DNA from: Paraburkholderia youngii
GTDB taxonomy: Bacteria > Pseudomonadota > Gammaproteobacteria > Burkholderiales > Burkholderiaceae
DNA: 64,000 nucleotides
Direction of reading: 5' to 3'
Assembly (NCBI RefSeq): GCF_013366925.1
Contig: NZ_JAALDK010000001.1
Coordinates: forward strand, 3,589,165-3,653,164
The position numbers were made by a program, and so were the translations under genes. Of the stretch, positions 35,577 to 43,480 are shown piece by piece. The notes under the pieces were generated by a model. The model was not told the DNA's origin. It saw only the letters and a program-made list of their open reading frames with translations, and ran no database searches. Position 1 is the first letter of the stretch, and every line of letters starts with the position of its first letter.

Positions 35577-36470
35577 CTACGGCCGATACCGCAGCGCGTC
35601 GATCAACATCACGAGCGCTCTCGACGATTGCCGGCGGCTCGGGTAATACAGGTGATAGCCCTGAAACGTCGGGCACCAATCCTTGAGGACCTGCTTTAGT
35701 TGCCCAGCGGCGACATACGGCCGTGCCAGATCTTCCGGCACATAAGCGAGGCCGCCTCCGGCGAGCGCTGCGCTCAGCATCTGTCCGGTGCCGTTGAACA
35801 CGAGCTGACCTTCGACGCGCACCTTCAGTTCGTGTCCATCCTTCTCGAACTCCCACGCGAACAGACCGCCGTAAGTCGGCAGGCGCAGATTGATGCAATT
35901 GTGTTCGGTCAGGTCCTGCGGTTTTCGCGGGCGCTTGTGCTTCGCGAAGTAGCCGGGCGCGCCGACCACCGCCATGCGCAGGTCCGGCGCGATGCGCACC
36001 GCGATCATGTCTTTCGCGACCTGATCGCCGAGACGGATGCCGACGTCGTAGCGTTGCGCGACGATATCGGTCAGCCCGAAATCGATGACGACTTCCACCT
36101 TGATGTCGGGGTACTCCGGCAGCAGTTGCGCGAGTTTCGGCTGCAGGATCGTGTTCGCCGCATGCTCGTCGGTCGTGATGCGGATCGTGCCGGCGGGTTT
36201 GTCGCGCAGTTCGCCCAGCGCCGCGAGTTCTTCCTCGATCTCGATGAAACGCGGTGCGACGCTGTTCAACAGTCGCTCGCCAGCGGGCGTAGGCGAGACG
36301 CTGCGCGTGGTGCGCGTGAGCAGACGAATGCCGAGCCGCGCTTCGAGGCCGCGCATCGTATGGCTCAGCGCCGATTGCGACACGCCGAGTTTGGCGGCCG
36401 CTTTGGTGAAGCTGCGTTCGCGGGCGACCGCGATGAACGCGAGCAGGTCGTTGAAGTTTTCGCGCGGCAT
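35577..36470 (-). CDS. LysR-family regulator facing a CMD/aldo-keto reductase operon
   Basis: A 297-residue LysR protein. N-terminal motif FTKAAAKLGVSQSALSHTMR and RLGIRLLTRTTRSVSPTPAG, then IRITTDEHAANTILQPKLAQ opens the effector domain. It is divergent from a two-gene redox operon. The paired ATTCATGAAT-like sites overlapping its start codon suggest autoregulation. Confidence 0.87.
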   Translation of the reverse strand: MPRENFNDLLAFIAVARERSFTKAAAKLGVSQSALSHTMRGLEARLGIRLLTRTTRSVSPTPAGERLLNSVAPRFIEIEEELAALGELRDKPAGTIRITTDEHAANTILQPKLAQLLPEYPDIKVEVVIDFGLTDIVAQRYDVGIRLGDQVAKDMIAVRIAPDLRMAVVGAPGYFAKHKRPRKPQDLTEHNCINLRLPTYGGLFAWEFEKDGHELKVRVEGQLVFNGTGQMLSAALAGGGLAYVPEDLARPYVAAGQLKQVLKDWCPTFQGYHLYYPSRRQSSRALVMLIDALRYRP

Positions 36471-36491
36471 TCATGAATCCCGTTCATGAGG
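36469..36491. promoter_or_regulatory. Paired ATTCATGAAT-like sites at a LysR start
   Basis: The palindrome ATTCATGAAT (36469-36478) overlaps the LysR start codon, and a near copy GTTCATGAGG follows at 36482-36491, 13 bases centre to centre. This is a likely operator for the divergent pair. Confidence 0.45.
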
Positions 36492-36577
36492 TTTTGCCGA
36501 TTCTACCGGCTAGTCGCATCTGCGCGCAGCGATTAGATTTGGAAGCTACGCAGGTAGATCGAGCAGGAGCTCAGGCA

Positions 36578-36952
36578 ATGACGAATCACGCAGAGACGAA
36601 ATCGAAATCGGAAGCGCAGCCCAGCACGGCTCGCAATGCATTCGGCGATGTCGCACCGGCACTGGCGGACTACACCGACCGGATTCTCTTCGGCGAGGTG
36701 TGGGAGCGTCCGGGGCTGTCGCCACGCGAGCGCAGCTTGATTACGGTGGCGAGCCTTGTTGCGCTCTATCGCAGCAACGAACTGCCGTTTCATATCGGCA
36801 AGGCGCTCGATAACGGCGTTACGCGCGATGAGCTGATCGAGCTGATCACGCACCTCGCATTTTATTCGGGCTGGCCGACCGCGAGCACCGCGCTTGCGGT
36901 GGCACGGCAGGTTTTCGCAAGCCGCGACGCCGGGGTGCGTAAAGGAGACTGA
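36578..36952 (+). CDS. Carboxymuconolactone decarboxylase-family protein
   Basis: A 124-residue all-helical CMD-fold protein (SPRERSLITVASLVALYRSN, then FHIGKALDNGVTRDELIELI and THLAFYSGWPTASTAL). The redox CxxC of AhpD-type proteins is absent and no cysteine occurs, so peroxidase-partner activity is unlikely; the histidine pattern is closer to gamma-carboxymuconolactone decarboxylases. The ATG at 36578 has AGGAG upstream. It is followed after three bases by an aldo-keto reductase gene and is probably co-translated. The true substrate is unknown. Confidence 0.82.
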   Translation: MTNHAETKSKSEAQPSTARNAFGDVAPALADYTDRILFGEVWERPGLSPRERSLITVASLVALYRSNELPFHIGKALDNGVTRDELIELITHLAFYSGWPTASTALAVARQVFASRDAGVRKGD

Positions 36953-36955
36953 CGG

Positions 36956-37960
36956 ATGGATTACCACTATCTGGGCCGCAGCGCCCTCAATGTGTCGCCG
37001 CTATGTCTTGGCGCGATGATGTTCGGCGGCGAGACCGACGAGGCGACATCGGCGCGCATCATCGACAAGGCCTACGATCAGGGCGTCAATTTCATCGACA
37101 CGGCCGACGTCTATCACGCGGGCCGCTCCGAGGAAATCGTCGGCCGTGCGATCGCGGGACGTCGCGACGACTGGGTCGTCGCGACCAAGTTCGGCTTTCC
37201 AGCCGCGTCTGGGCCGAACCGGCAGGGGCAGTCGCGCAAGTGGATCATGCAGTCGGTCGAGGCGAGCCTGAAGCGGCTCGGCACCGACTATCTCGACATC
37301 CTGTACTTTCACCGCGCGCTCGACGATGCACCACTCGAAGAGGGCGTGCGCGCGATCGCGGATTTGATCCGCGAGGGCAAGGTTCGTTATTTCGGCGTGT
37401 CGAATTTTCGCGGCTGGCGCATCGCCGAGATCGCACATCTGGCCGATCAATGCGGGATCGACAGGCCCGTCGCGAGCGAGCCGCTGTACAACCTGGTCGA
37501 CCGCAGCGCCGAAGTCGAGCAATTACCGGCCGCGCAACACTACGGGCTCGGCGTCGTATCGTATAGCCCGCTCGCGCGCGGCGTGCTCAGCGGCAAATAC
37601 TCGCAAGATGTGCCGCCGCCTGCCGACTCGCGCGCCGGCCGCGGCGACAAGCGCATCCAGCAAACGGAGTGGCGTCCCGAGTCGCTGAAGATCGCGCGGA
37701 CCATCGCCGAACATGCGGCACGGCGCGGCACGACGTCGATAGCGTTTGCGCTGGCATGGGTGCTGCACAACCGCCTCGTCACCAGCACGATTGCCGGGCC
37801 GCGTACCGAGGCGCACTGGGACAGCTACATGGAAGCTTTGCAATTTCAACTCGGTCCCGACGATGAACAACTCGTCGACAGTCTGGTTGCGCCGGGGCAT
37901 GCATCCACGCATGGTTATACGGACCCCGGCTATCCGGTCAAAGGGCGGCGCGTTGCGTGA
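36956..37960 (+). CDS. Aldo-keto reductase
   Basis: A 334-residue NADPH-dependent reductase of the AKR superfamily, group AKR11/12-like (similar to YajO, general stress protein 69 and Tas). The catalytic set is present: Asp and Tyr in FIDTADVYHAGRSEE, Lys in VVATKFGFP and His in DILYFHRALDD. The NADPH segment ITSTIAGPRTEAH-like (SSIAGPRT region near residue 280) is near the C-terminus. It forms an operon with the CMD-family gene under the divergent LysR regulator. Substrate not determinable. Confidence 0.87.
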   Translation: MDYHYLGRSALNVSPLCLGAMMFGGETDEATSARIIDKAYDQGVNFIDTADVYHAGRSEEIVGRAIAGRRDDWVVATKFGFPAASGPNRQGQSRKWIMQSVEASLKRLGTDYLDILYFHRALDDAPLEEGVRAIADLIREGKVRYFGVSNFRGWRIAEIAHLADQCGIDRPVASEPLYNLVDRSAEVEQLPAAQHYGLGVVSYSPLARGVLSGKYSQDVPPPADSRAGRGDKRIQQTEWRPESLKIARTIAEHAARRGTTSIAFALAWVLHNRLVTSTIAGPRTEAHWDSYMEALQFQLGPDDEQLVDSLVAPGHASTHGYTDPGYPVKGRRVA

Positions 37961-37997
37961 AGCGCGCGCCGGGGTGCACGGAGCGATTGCACGCCGT

Positions 37998-38906
37998 TCA
38001 CACCGACGCCGCAATAAACTCGCGCAACCATTGATGCGCGGGATCGCGATGCACACGCTCATGCCAGAGCATCGCCATCTCGTAGCCCGGCACCTCGACC
38101 GGCGGCTCGACCATCCGCAATGTGTCCGAGCCGCGCACGAGACGCGCGGGCAGCATCCCCACGAGATCGGTGCTCGCGAGCACCGACTGCATGAACAGAA
38201 AGTGCGGCACCGACAGCACGACCTTGCGCGCGAGCCCCAGCTTAGCGAGTGTCTCGTCGGTGACGCCGAAAAAGCCGCCGCCATCGGGCGATACGATCAC
38301 GTGTTCGAGCTTGCAGAACTGCGCCAGAGTGGGCCGGCGCTTCAGCTTCGGATGACCCGCGCGGCCGACCAGCACGTAGCGCTCGGCAAACAGCACGCGA
38401 CGGCGCAAGCCTTCGGGCGCGCCTTCGCTGGTATGAAAGCCGATATCGATGTCGCCCTGTTCGGCCTGGCGAGCGAGCCGCGGCGGCACCGCCTCGACGA
38501 TCGCGAGACGCGTGCCGGGTGCCGCCGCGCGCAAGCCCGCCAGCATCGGCAGGATGATCGTCGACTCCGCGTAGTCCGTTGCGGCGATGCGCCAGGTTTG
38601 CGTCGCCGCGGCCGGATCGAACGGGCTGGTTGGCGCGACCGCGCGCTGCAGTGTTTCGAGCGCTTCGCGTAGCGGCTCGCGCAGTGCCTGCGCTTTCGCG
38701 GTGGGCCGCATGCCGCGCGGTCCGGGCAATAGCAGCGGATCGCCGAATACGTCGCGCAGTTTCGCCAGATGCACGCTGACCGACGGCTGCGAGAAGTTCA
38801 GCCGTTCGGCGGCGCGAGTCACGTTGTGCTCTTCGAGCAGCACATCGAGCGTGACCAGCAGGTTCAGGTCGAGTCTTCTGGGATTAACCACGGCAATACC
38901 TGACAT
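37998..38906 (-). CDS. LysR-family regulator facing a quinone reductase gene
   Basis: A 302-residue LysR protein of the NodD/PcpR-like group: VTRAAERLNFSQPSVSVHLA in the helix-turn-helix, PRGMRPTAKAQALREPLREA in the linker. It is divergent from an NAD(P)H:quinone oxidoreductase gene with a 70-base gap containing GGAATTCATTTCC (38911-38923), a small inverted repeat that may be its site. Confidence 0.86.
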   Translation of the reverse strand: MSGIAVVNPRRLDLNLLVTLDVLLEEHNVTRAAERLNFSQPSVSVHLAKLRDVFGDPLLLPGPRGMRPTAKAQALREPLREALETLQRAVAPTSPFDPAAATQTWRIAATDYAESTIILPMLAGLRAAAPGTRLAIVEAVPPRLARQAEQGDIDIGFHTSEGAPEGLRRRVLFAERYVLVGRAGHPKLKRRPTLAQFCKLEHVIVSPDGGGFFGVTDETLAKLGLARKVVLSVPHFLFMQSVLASTDLVGMLPARLVRGSDTLRMVEPPVEVPGYEMAMLWHERVHRDPAHQWLREFIAASV

Positions 38907-38976
38907 GTTCGGAATTCATTTCCAATATACCTCGGCGATGACTATCGTGACTGTTTTCAGCCACGAAGGTCTCGTC

Positions 38977-39801
38977 ATGAACGTTCTTATCATCTATGCG
39001 CATCCCGAACCGAAATCGTTGAACGGTTCGCTGAAGGACTTCGCAGTCCGTCATCTCGAGCGGGCCGGCCATACGGTGCAGGTGTCCGATCTGTACGCGA
39101 TGAACTGGAAAGCGTCGCTCGATGCACACGACACCAGCGAGCGTCATAGCGCCGAGCGCTTTTTCGCGTCGCTCGAATCGAAGCATGCGTTCGAGAACGG
39201 CTTGCAGCGCGAGGACATCGCGCGCGAGCAGGACAAACTGAAGTGGGCCGATGCGGTGATCCTGCAGTTTCCGCTGTGGTGGTTCTCGATGCCGGCGATC
39301 ATGAAGGGCTGGGTGGAGCGCGTCTATGCGTACGGTCTTGCGTACGGCGTCGGCGAACATTCCGATGCGCGCTGGGGCGAGCGTTACGGCGAGGGCCGTT
39401 TCGCGGGCAAGCGCGCGATGCTGGTCGTCACGACGGGCGGGTGGGAGTCGCACTACAGCGCGCGTGGCATCAACGGTCCGATCGACGACGTGCTGTTCCC
39501 GATCCAGCACGGCGTGCTGTATTACCCGGGCTTCGACGTATTGCCGCCGTTCGTCGTCTATCGCACGAGCCGTGTCGACGACGCGAAGTATGCCGAGGTC
39601 AGCGCGGCGCTCGGGCGACGGCTCGACACGCTGTGGACGAGCGCGCCGATCGCGTTCCGGCCGCAAAACGGCGGTGCGTATGAGATTCCGGCGCTCACAT
39701 TGCGGGACGATCTGGCGCCGGGGCAGGTTGGGTTTGCCGTGCACGTCGAAGATGTCGGCGCGGCGAGCGCATCGCAAGCGAACCAAGCGGCTGAAGCCTG
39801 A
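38977..39801 (+). CDS. Flavodoxin-fold NAD(P)H:quinone oxidoreductase
   Basis: A 274-residue FMN/FAD-dependent reductase of the NQO/MdaB family. The start NVLIIYAHPEPKSLNGSLKD holds the flavin phosphate loop, and ILQFPLWWFSMPAIMKGWVE and VTTGGWESHYSARGINGPID surround the isoalloxazine site. Its usual job is two-electron reduction of quinones, protecting from redox cycling. The ATG at 38977 is preceded by GAAGG; an open frame upstream, antisense to LysR, is not coding. The tail is Ala/Ser-rich. Confidence 0.87.
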   Translation: MNVLIIYAHPEPKSLNGSLKDFAVRHLERAGHTVQVSDLYAMNWKASLDAHDTSERHSAERFFASLESKHAFENGLQREDIAREQDKLKWADAVILQFPLWWFSMPAIMKGWVERVYAYGLAYGVGEHSDARWGERYGEGRFAGKRAMLVVTTGGWESHYSARGINGPIDDVLFPIQHGVLYYPGFDVLPPFVVYRTSRVDDAKYAEVSAALGRRLDTLWTSAPIAFRPQNGGAYEIPALTLRDDLAPGQVGFAVHVEDVGAASASQANQAAEA

Positions 39802-39957
39802 CTGGATCGTATGTTTCGCTGAAATTTGGTTGTAAGTCGCCATTGCTAGAGTCGTCGGCGGACACAGGCAGAAGCATGCCAGGACGGCTTTATTCTGGAT
39901 GCCTGACGAAGGTAAGCAGCCGGAACGTAGCTGAATCGAGCGGAAGGGCGACCCACC

Positions 39958-40818
39958 ATGAATCCAGTTCGTAGGTTCTGGCTCATTTTGATGCTGATCG
40001 CATCGCCGGCGTGGGCGTTCCAGTCGCGCGTCGTCACGATCCCGAGCGCGGCGATGCATCGTACGTTCGACGCCACCGTCGTGCTGCCCGATCAGTACGC
40101 GCGCGGCAACCAGGCCGCGCGCTTTCCGGTCGTCTATGTGCTGCACGGCTCAGGCGGCGACTACACGGACTGGACCGCGAATTCGCATATCGGCAAGCTC
40201 GCCGATCGCTATCACGTGATCCTCGTGATGCCCGACGGCGGCCGCGATAGCTGGTACATCGATAGTCCCGTCGATCCGCGCAGTCGCTATGAAACCTACG
40301 TGGGCACCGAAGTGGTGGGCTATATCGACAGCCATTTCCGCACGATCGCGACGAGGCAGGCGCGCGCGATCACGGGCTTGAGCATGGGTGGATTCGGCGC
40401 GCTACGCATCGCGCTCGACATGCCCGATGCGTTCGGCGCGGCGGGCAGCATCAGCGGTGCGGTGGACCCGCGCAGCAGCGAGGACGAGCCCGGCATCGCA
40501 CGGGTGTTCGGCGACCCATCCCAACATGCGGACTTCTGGGATAGCGAAGCGATCGTCGCCAGCGCGGAGGATTTCGGCCGCGACCATATCGCACTGACGA
40601 TCGATTGCGGCATGAACGACTCGCTCGTGCAGTCGAACCGTCTGCTGCACGAGCGGCTCGTCGAACTCGGCGTGCCGCACGATTACGCGGAGCGGCCCGG
40701 CGGCCATACATGGAAGTACTGGTCGAACGCGGTCAAATACCAGGTGCTGTTCTTTGCCGGCACGTTCAGGCAGGCGGCGCGCGAAGTGCGTGACGCACGC
40801 GCCGCGGCCGCGGCTTGA
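39958..40818 (+). CDS. Secreted esterase, esterase D/acetylxylan esterase fold
   Basis: A 286-residue alpha/beta-hydrolase with a signal peptide ending at about PAWAF-Q. The catalytic serine is in GLSMGGF, the acid is probably in IDCGMNDSL and the histidine in PGGHTWKYW. The oxyanion region reads YVLHGSGGDYTDW. It resembles esterase D/S-formylglutathione hydrolase and antigen-85-like esterases, but the signal peptide argues for an extracellular or periplasmic substrate, such as plant cell-wall acyl esters (inference). It stands alone. Confidence 0.83.
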   Translation: MNPVRRFWLILMLIASPAWAFQSRVVTIPSAAMHRTFDATVVLPDQYARGNQAARFPVVYVLHGSGGDYTDWTANSHIGKLADRYHVILVMPDGGRDSWYIDSPVDPRSRYETYVGTEVVGYIDSHFRTIATRQARAITGLSMGGFGALRIALDMPDAFGAAGSISGAVDPRSSEDEPGIARVFGDPSQHADFWDSEAIVASAEDFGRDHIALTIDCGMNDSLVQSNRLLHERLVELGVPHDYAERPGGHTWKYWSNAVKYQVLFFAGTFRQAAREVRDARAAAAA

Positions 40819-40840
40819 GCGGCGCACGCGGCTGTCCGCG

Positions 40841-42133
40841 TCAATCGATTCCGTGAAATACCGCGTCGTCCGGTCCCAGGTAGACGGGCGGGCGCCATGT
40901 GGCATCGCGCATCGAATGCTGGACCTGTTTGTCAACGCCGAGCAGTACCGCGAAAATCGCCATTCGCACCGGAATGCCGTTGTCGGTCTGCCGGAAAATC
41001 GCGAGCCGTGAATCGTGGTTGAGGTCGGTGCTCAGATCGTTCGCGCCGGGGCGGCTGTCGCGCGGCAGCGGATGCATGATCAGCGTGTCGGCGCCGCACA
41101 CGCTATCGACGAGCGCCTGGTTGATCTGGAAGTCGGGCGTGTAGCCTTCGAACGATTCGTCGGCGAAGCGCTCCTTCTGGATGCGCGTCGCATACACGAC
41201 GTCGGCGCCGCGCAGACCGGTGCGCAGGTCATGCGTCTGTTCGATCACGTGACCATTGCGCGAAATCTGCTCGACGATATAGCCCGGCATTTCGAGCATC
41301 GGCGGCGAAATCAGCGTGAACTTGATGCCGCGATACAGCGCCAGCAGCTTCACGAGCGAATGCACGGTACGTCCGTACTTGAGGTCGCCGACCAGCGCGA
41401 TATGCGCGCCGTCGACGATCTTGCCCAGGCGCGAGAACTCACGCTGGATCGTGTACAGATCGAGCAGCGCCTGGCTCGGATGCTCGCCGGGACCGTCGCC
41501 GCCGTTGATCACCGGCACGTTGGTCGCGCGCGCGAATTCGGCGACCGAGCCTTGCTCCGGGTGGCGGATCACCAGCGCGTCGACATAGCCGCTCATCACG
41601 CGGCTCGTGTCGTAGATCGATTCGCCCTTCGCCATCGAAGAAAACGTGAAGCCGGTGGTGTCGCACACCGAGCCGCCGAGCCGGCAGAACGCCGCGCCGA
41701 AGCTCACGCGGGTACGGGTGCTCGCCTCGAAGAACAGATTGCCGAGCACCGCGCCTTCGAGCACGCGCGAGATTTTGCGGCGCCGCGCGATCGGCTGCAT
41801 GATGTCGGCGACGCGAAAGAGCGCCTCGACCGAGTCGCGCGAAAACTGATCGACCGACAGCAACTGCGGCTTGCCCTCGAACAGCATCTGGCTTGCAAGC
41901 GATTGCGAGTCTACGCTTTGCGTATATCCTTCGCCCGGCTCCGTATTGGCGACGATCTCCGACACGAAGCGCTCGACGATTTCCGGCATCGCCCGCGATT
42001 CCTGCGAGTCGTCCGGCAGCAGCCACGTATCCAGCGCCCGGCGCGACACGCCGATGCGGTTAGCGAACGTATCGCGCGTCATGTTCAGGCGACGCATCGC
42101 ATCGCGTAGGAAGGCTTGTTGCGGAACGCTCAT
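40841..42133 (-). CDS. Aspartate carbamoyltransferase with N-terminal HTH-like extension
   Basis: A 430-residue enzyme that forms carbamoyl-aspartate in pyrimidine synthesis. Carbamoyl-phosphate residues are in STRT (138-141) and HPLPR (354-358); K169 lies in the mobile loop MAKGES; aspartate binding in GGDGPGEHPSQALLDLYTI. The catalytic chain begins near residue 75; before it are about 60 extra residues containing MTRDTFANRIGVSRRALDTW (18-37), which reads like a phage-repressor-type helix-turn-helix. Normal PyrB is about 310 residues. No pyrR or pyrC is adjacent, so this may be a second ATCase or an autoregulating one. Confidence 0.85.
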   Translation of the reverse strand: MSVPQQAFLRDAMRRLNMTRDTFANRIGVSRRALDTWLLPDDSQESRAMPEIVERFVSEIVANTEPGEGYTQSVDSQSLASQMLFEGKPQLLSVDQFSRDSVEALFRVADIMQPIARRRKISRVLEGAVLGNLFFEASTRTRVSFGAAFCRLGGSVCDTTGFTFSSMAKGESIYDTSRVMSGYVDALVIRHPEQGSVAEFARATNVPVINGGDGPGEHPSQALLDLYTIQREFSRLGKIVDGAHIALVGDLKYGRTVHSLVKLLALYRGIKFTLISPPMLEMPGYIVEQISRNGHVIEQTHDLRTGLRGADVVYATRIQKERFADESFEGYTPDFQINQALVDSVCGADTLIMHPLPRDSRPGANDLSTDLNHDSRLAIFRQTDNGIPVRMAIFAVLLGVDKQVQHSMRDATWRPPVYLGPDDAVFHGID

Positions 42134-42203
42134 GAGGGCACCTGTCGCAAGTGTGGGGTCGGCGGGAGTCAGACAGCAAAACGCGTTGATGTACGCGGTG
42201 CGT

Positions 42204-42231
42204 ATATTAGTTGCCGGCGCGTAGATGTCAA
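42204..42231 (-). promoter_or_regulatory. Promoter of the HTH-carbamoyltransferase gene
   Basis: On the minus strand a consensus -35 TTGACA (42226-42231) and a -10-like TAATAT (42204-42209) are separated by 16 bases, 70-95 bases upstream of the start codon. Confidence 0.5.
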
Positions 42232-42306
42232 GCGTTTTCCTGCGCGAGCTGCTTCATGACGCGCCGAAGGCCCCGTGGCGCGGGTTTCGCGGTTACACTG
42301 CGGCTC

Positions 42307-42441
42307 ATGCACTCCGGCCCTATGTTCCCGCTCCGTTCGTCGACCTTCGCCCGCGCCACTTTGGCGAGCGCGGCGGTTGCACGCGCGAACGGTGTTTCGC
42401 GTAACGTCGGCGCCAAAGCCAAAAAACAGCCGCTCATCTGA
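42307..42441 (+). CDS. Candidate 44-residue basic peptide
   Basis: This frame fills much of the 438-base gap between the carbamoyltransferase and the aldolase gene. It begins MHSGPMFPLRSSTFARATLA and ends in NVGAKAKKQPLI, with a strongly basic, Ala-rich composition. TACACT at 42293-42298 could be a -10, but no good -35 and no ribosome site are evident. It may instead be leader sequence for the downstream gene. The rest of the gap (42442-42571) shows no further feature. Low confidence. Confidence 0.3.
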   Translation: MHSGPMFPLRSSTFARATLASAAVARANGVSRNVGAKAKKQPLI

Positions 42442-42571
42442 CCGGAGCGCGCAGTTCCGTCGTCAGATGTGCGACGGAACGACCGGTCGACCGCCCGCCT
42501 GCGGCTTTCTCCTGTGTTCTCCCTCGCACCGCTGACCCGGATTCGATACGGTCGTCATCGAGGTAGAAAAC

Positions 42572-43480
42572 ATGTCTGATTTCTCGGGTATCTGGATTCC
42601 GCTGATTACGCCGTTCGCCGACGGCGCCGTCGATCACGCCGCGTTGCGCGCGCTGGTGCGCCGCTATGCGGACACTGGCGTGGCTGGGCTCGTCGCGCTC
42701 GGCACGACCGGCGAGCCCGCCACGCTCGACGCCGCCGAACAGGACGCCGTGCTCGCGACGATTCTCGACGCCGCGCAGGCCGACGCCGACGCCACCGACG
42801 CCACCGACGCGCAGCGGCGTCCGTTGCCTGTGCTGGTCGGCGTCTCGGGCAATCACACGGCGAGCATGCTCGCGCGGATAGAGCAGTTGAATCCGTTGCC
42901 GATTGCCGGCGTGCTGATCGCCGCGCCGTATTACACGCGGCCCGCGCAGGACGGCATCGTCGCGCATTTCAGCGCGCTGGCCGACGCGAGCGCGCATCCG
43001 GTCGTGCTCTACGACATTCCGCAGCGCACCGGCGTGTGGCTCGAACTCGACACGCTGCTGACGCTCGCCGCGCATCCGCGAATTCAGGCGATCAAGGATT
43101 GCGCCGGTTCGCTCGACACGACGCTCGCGCTGATTCGCGACGGCCGTCTGCAGGTGCTCGCGGGCAACGACCTCGAGGTCTTCTCGACGGTGTGCGCGGG
43201 TGGCAGTGGAGCGATCGCGGCATCCGCGCATTGGCGGCCCGAGCGCTTCGTCGCGCTGTACCGCGCGTTGACGGAGGGCAAGCTCGACGAAGGACGGCGC
43301 ATTTTTCACGCGCTCGTGCCGCAGATCCAGTTCGCGTTCGCGGAACCGAATCCCGCGCCGATGAAGGCGCTGCTCGCGGCGACGGGGTGGGTGCGCAACG
43401 AACTGCGCTTGCCGATGACGCGCGCGAGCGCGGCGTTGACCGAACGGCTCGCGGCGTTGGGAGAGACGCTGCCTAGATAG
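42572..43480 (+). CDS. DapA/NAL-family aldolase (4-hydroxy-tetrahydrodipicolinate synthase-like)
   Basis: A 302-residue TIM-barrel lyase. The Schiff-base lysine is K175 in AIKDCAG; the T45-T46 pair in GLVALGTTGEP and Y147 in VLYDIPQRTG complete the proton relay, and R152 can bind the pyruvate or distal carboxylate. It may be a second lysine-pathway DapA or a KDG/hydroxyproline-type aldolase; no lysine genes are near. An in-frame Asp-Ala-Thr repeat (bases about 42779-42810) lengthens the loop at residues 70-80. Its 3' end overlaps the convergent signalling gene by eight bases. Confidence 0.85.
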   Translation: MSDFSGIWIPLITPFADGAVDHAALRALVRRYADTGVAGLVALGTTGEPATLDAAEQDAVLATILDAAQADADATDATDAQRRPLPVLVGVSGNHTASMLARIEQLNPLPIAGVLIAAPYYTRPAQDGIVAHFSALADASAHPVVLYDIPQRTGVWLELDTLLTLAAHPRIQAIKDCAGSLDTTLALIRDGRLQVLAGNDLEVFSTVCAGGSGAIAASAHWRPERFVALYRALTEGKLDEGRRIFHALVPQIQFAFAEPNPAPMKALLAATGWVRNELRLPMTRASAALTERLAALGETLPR

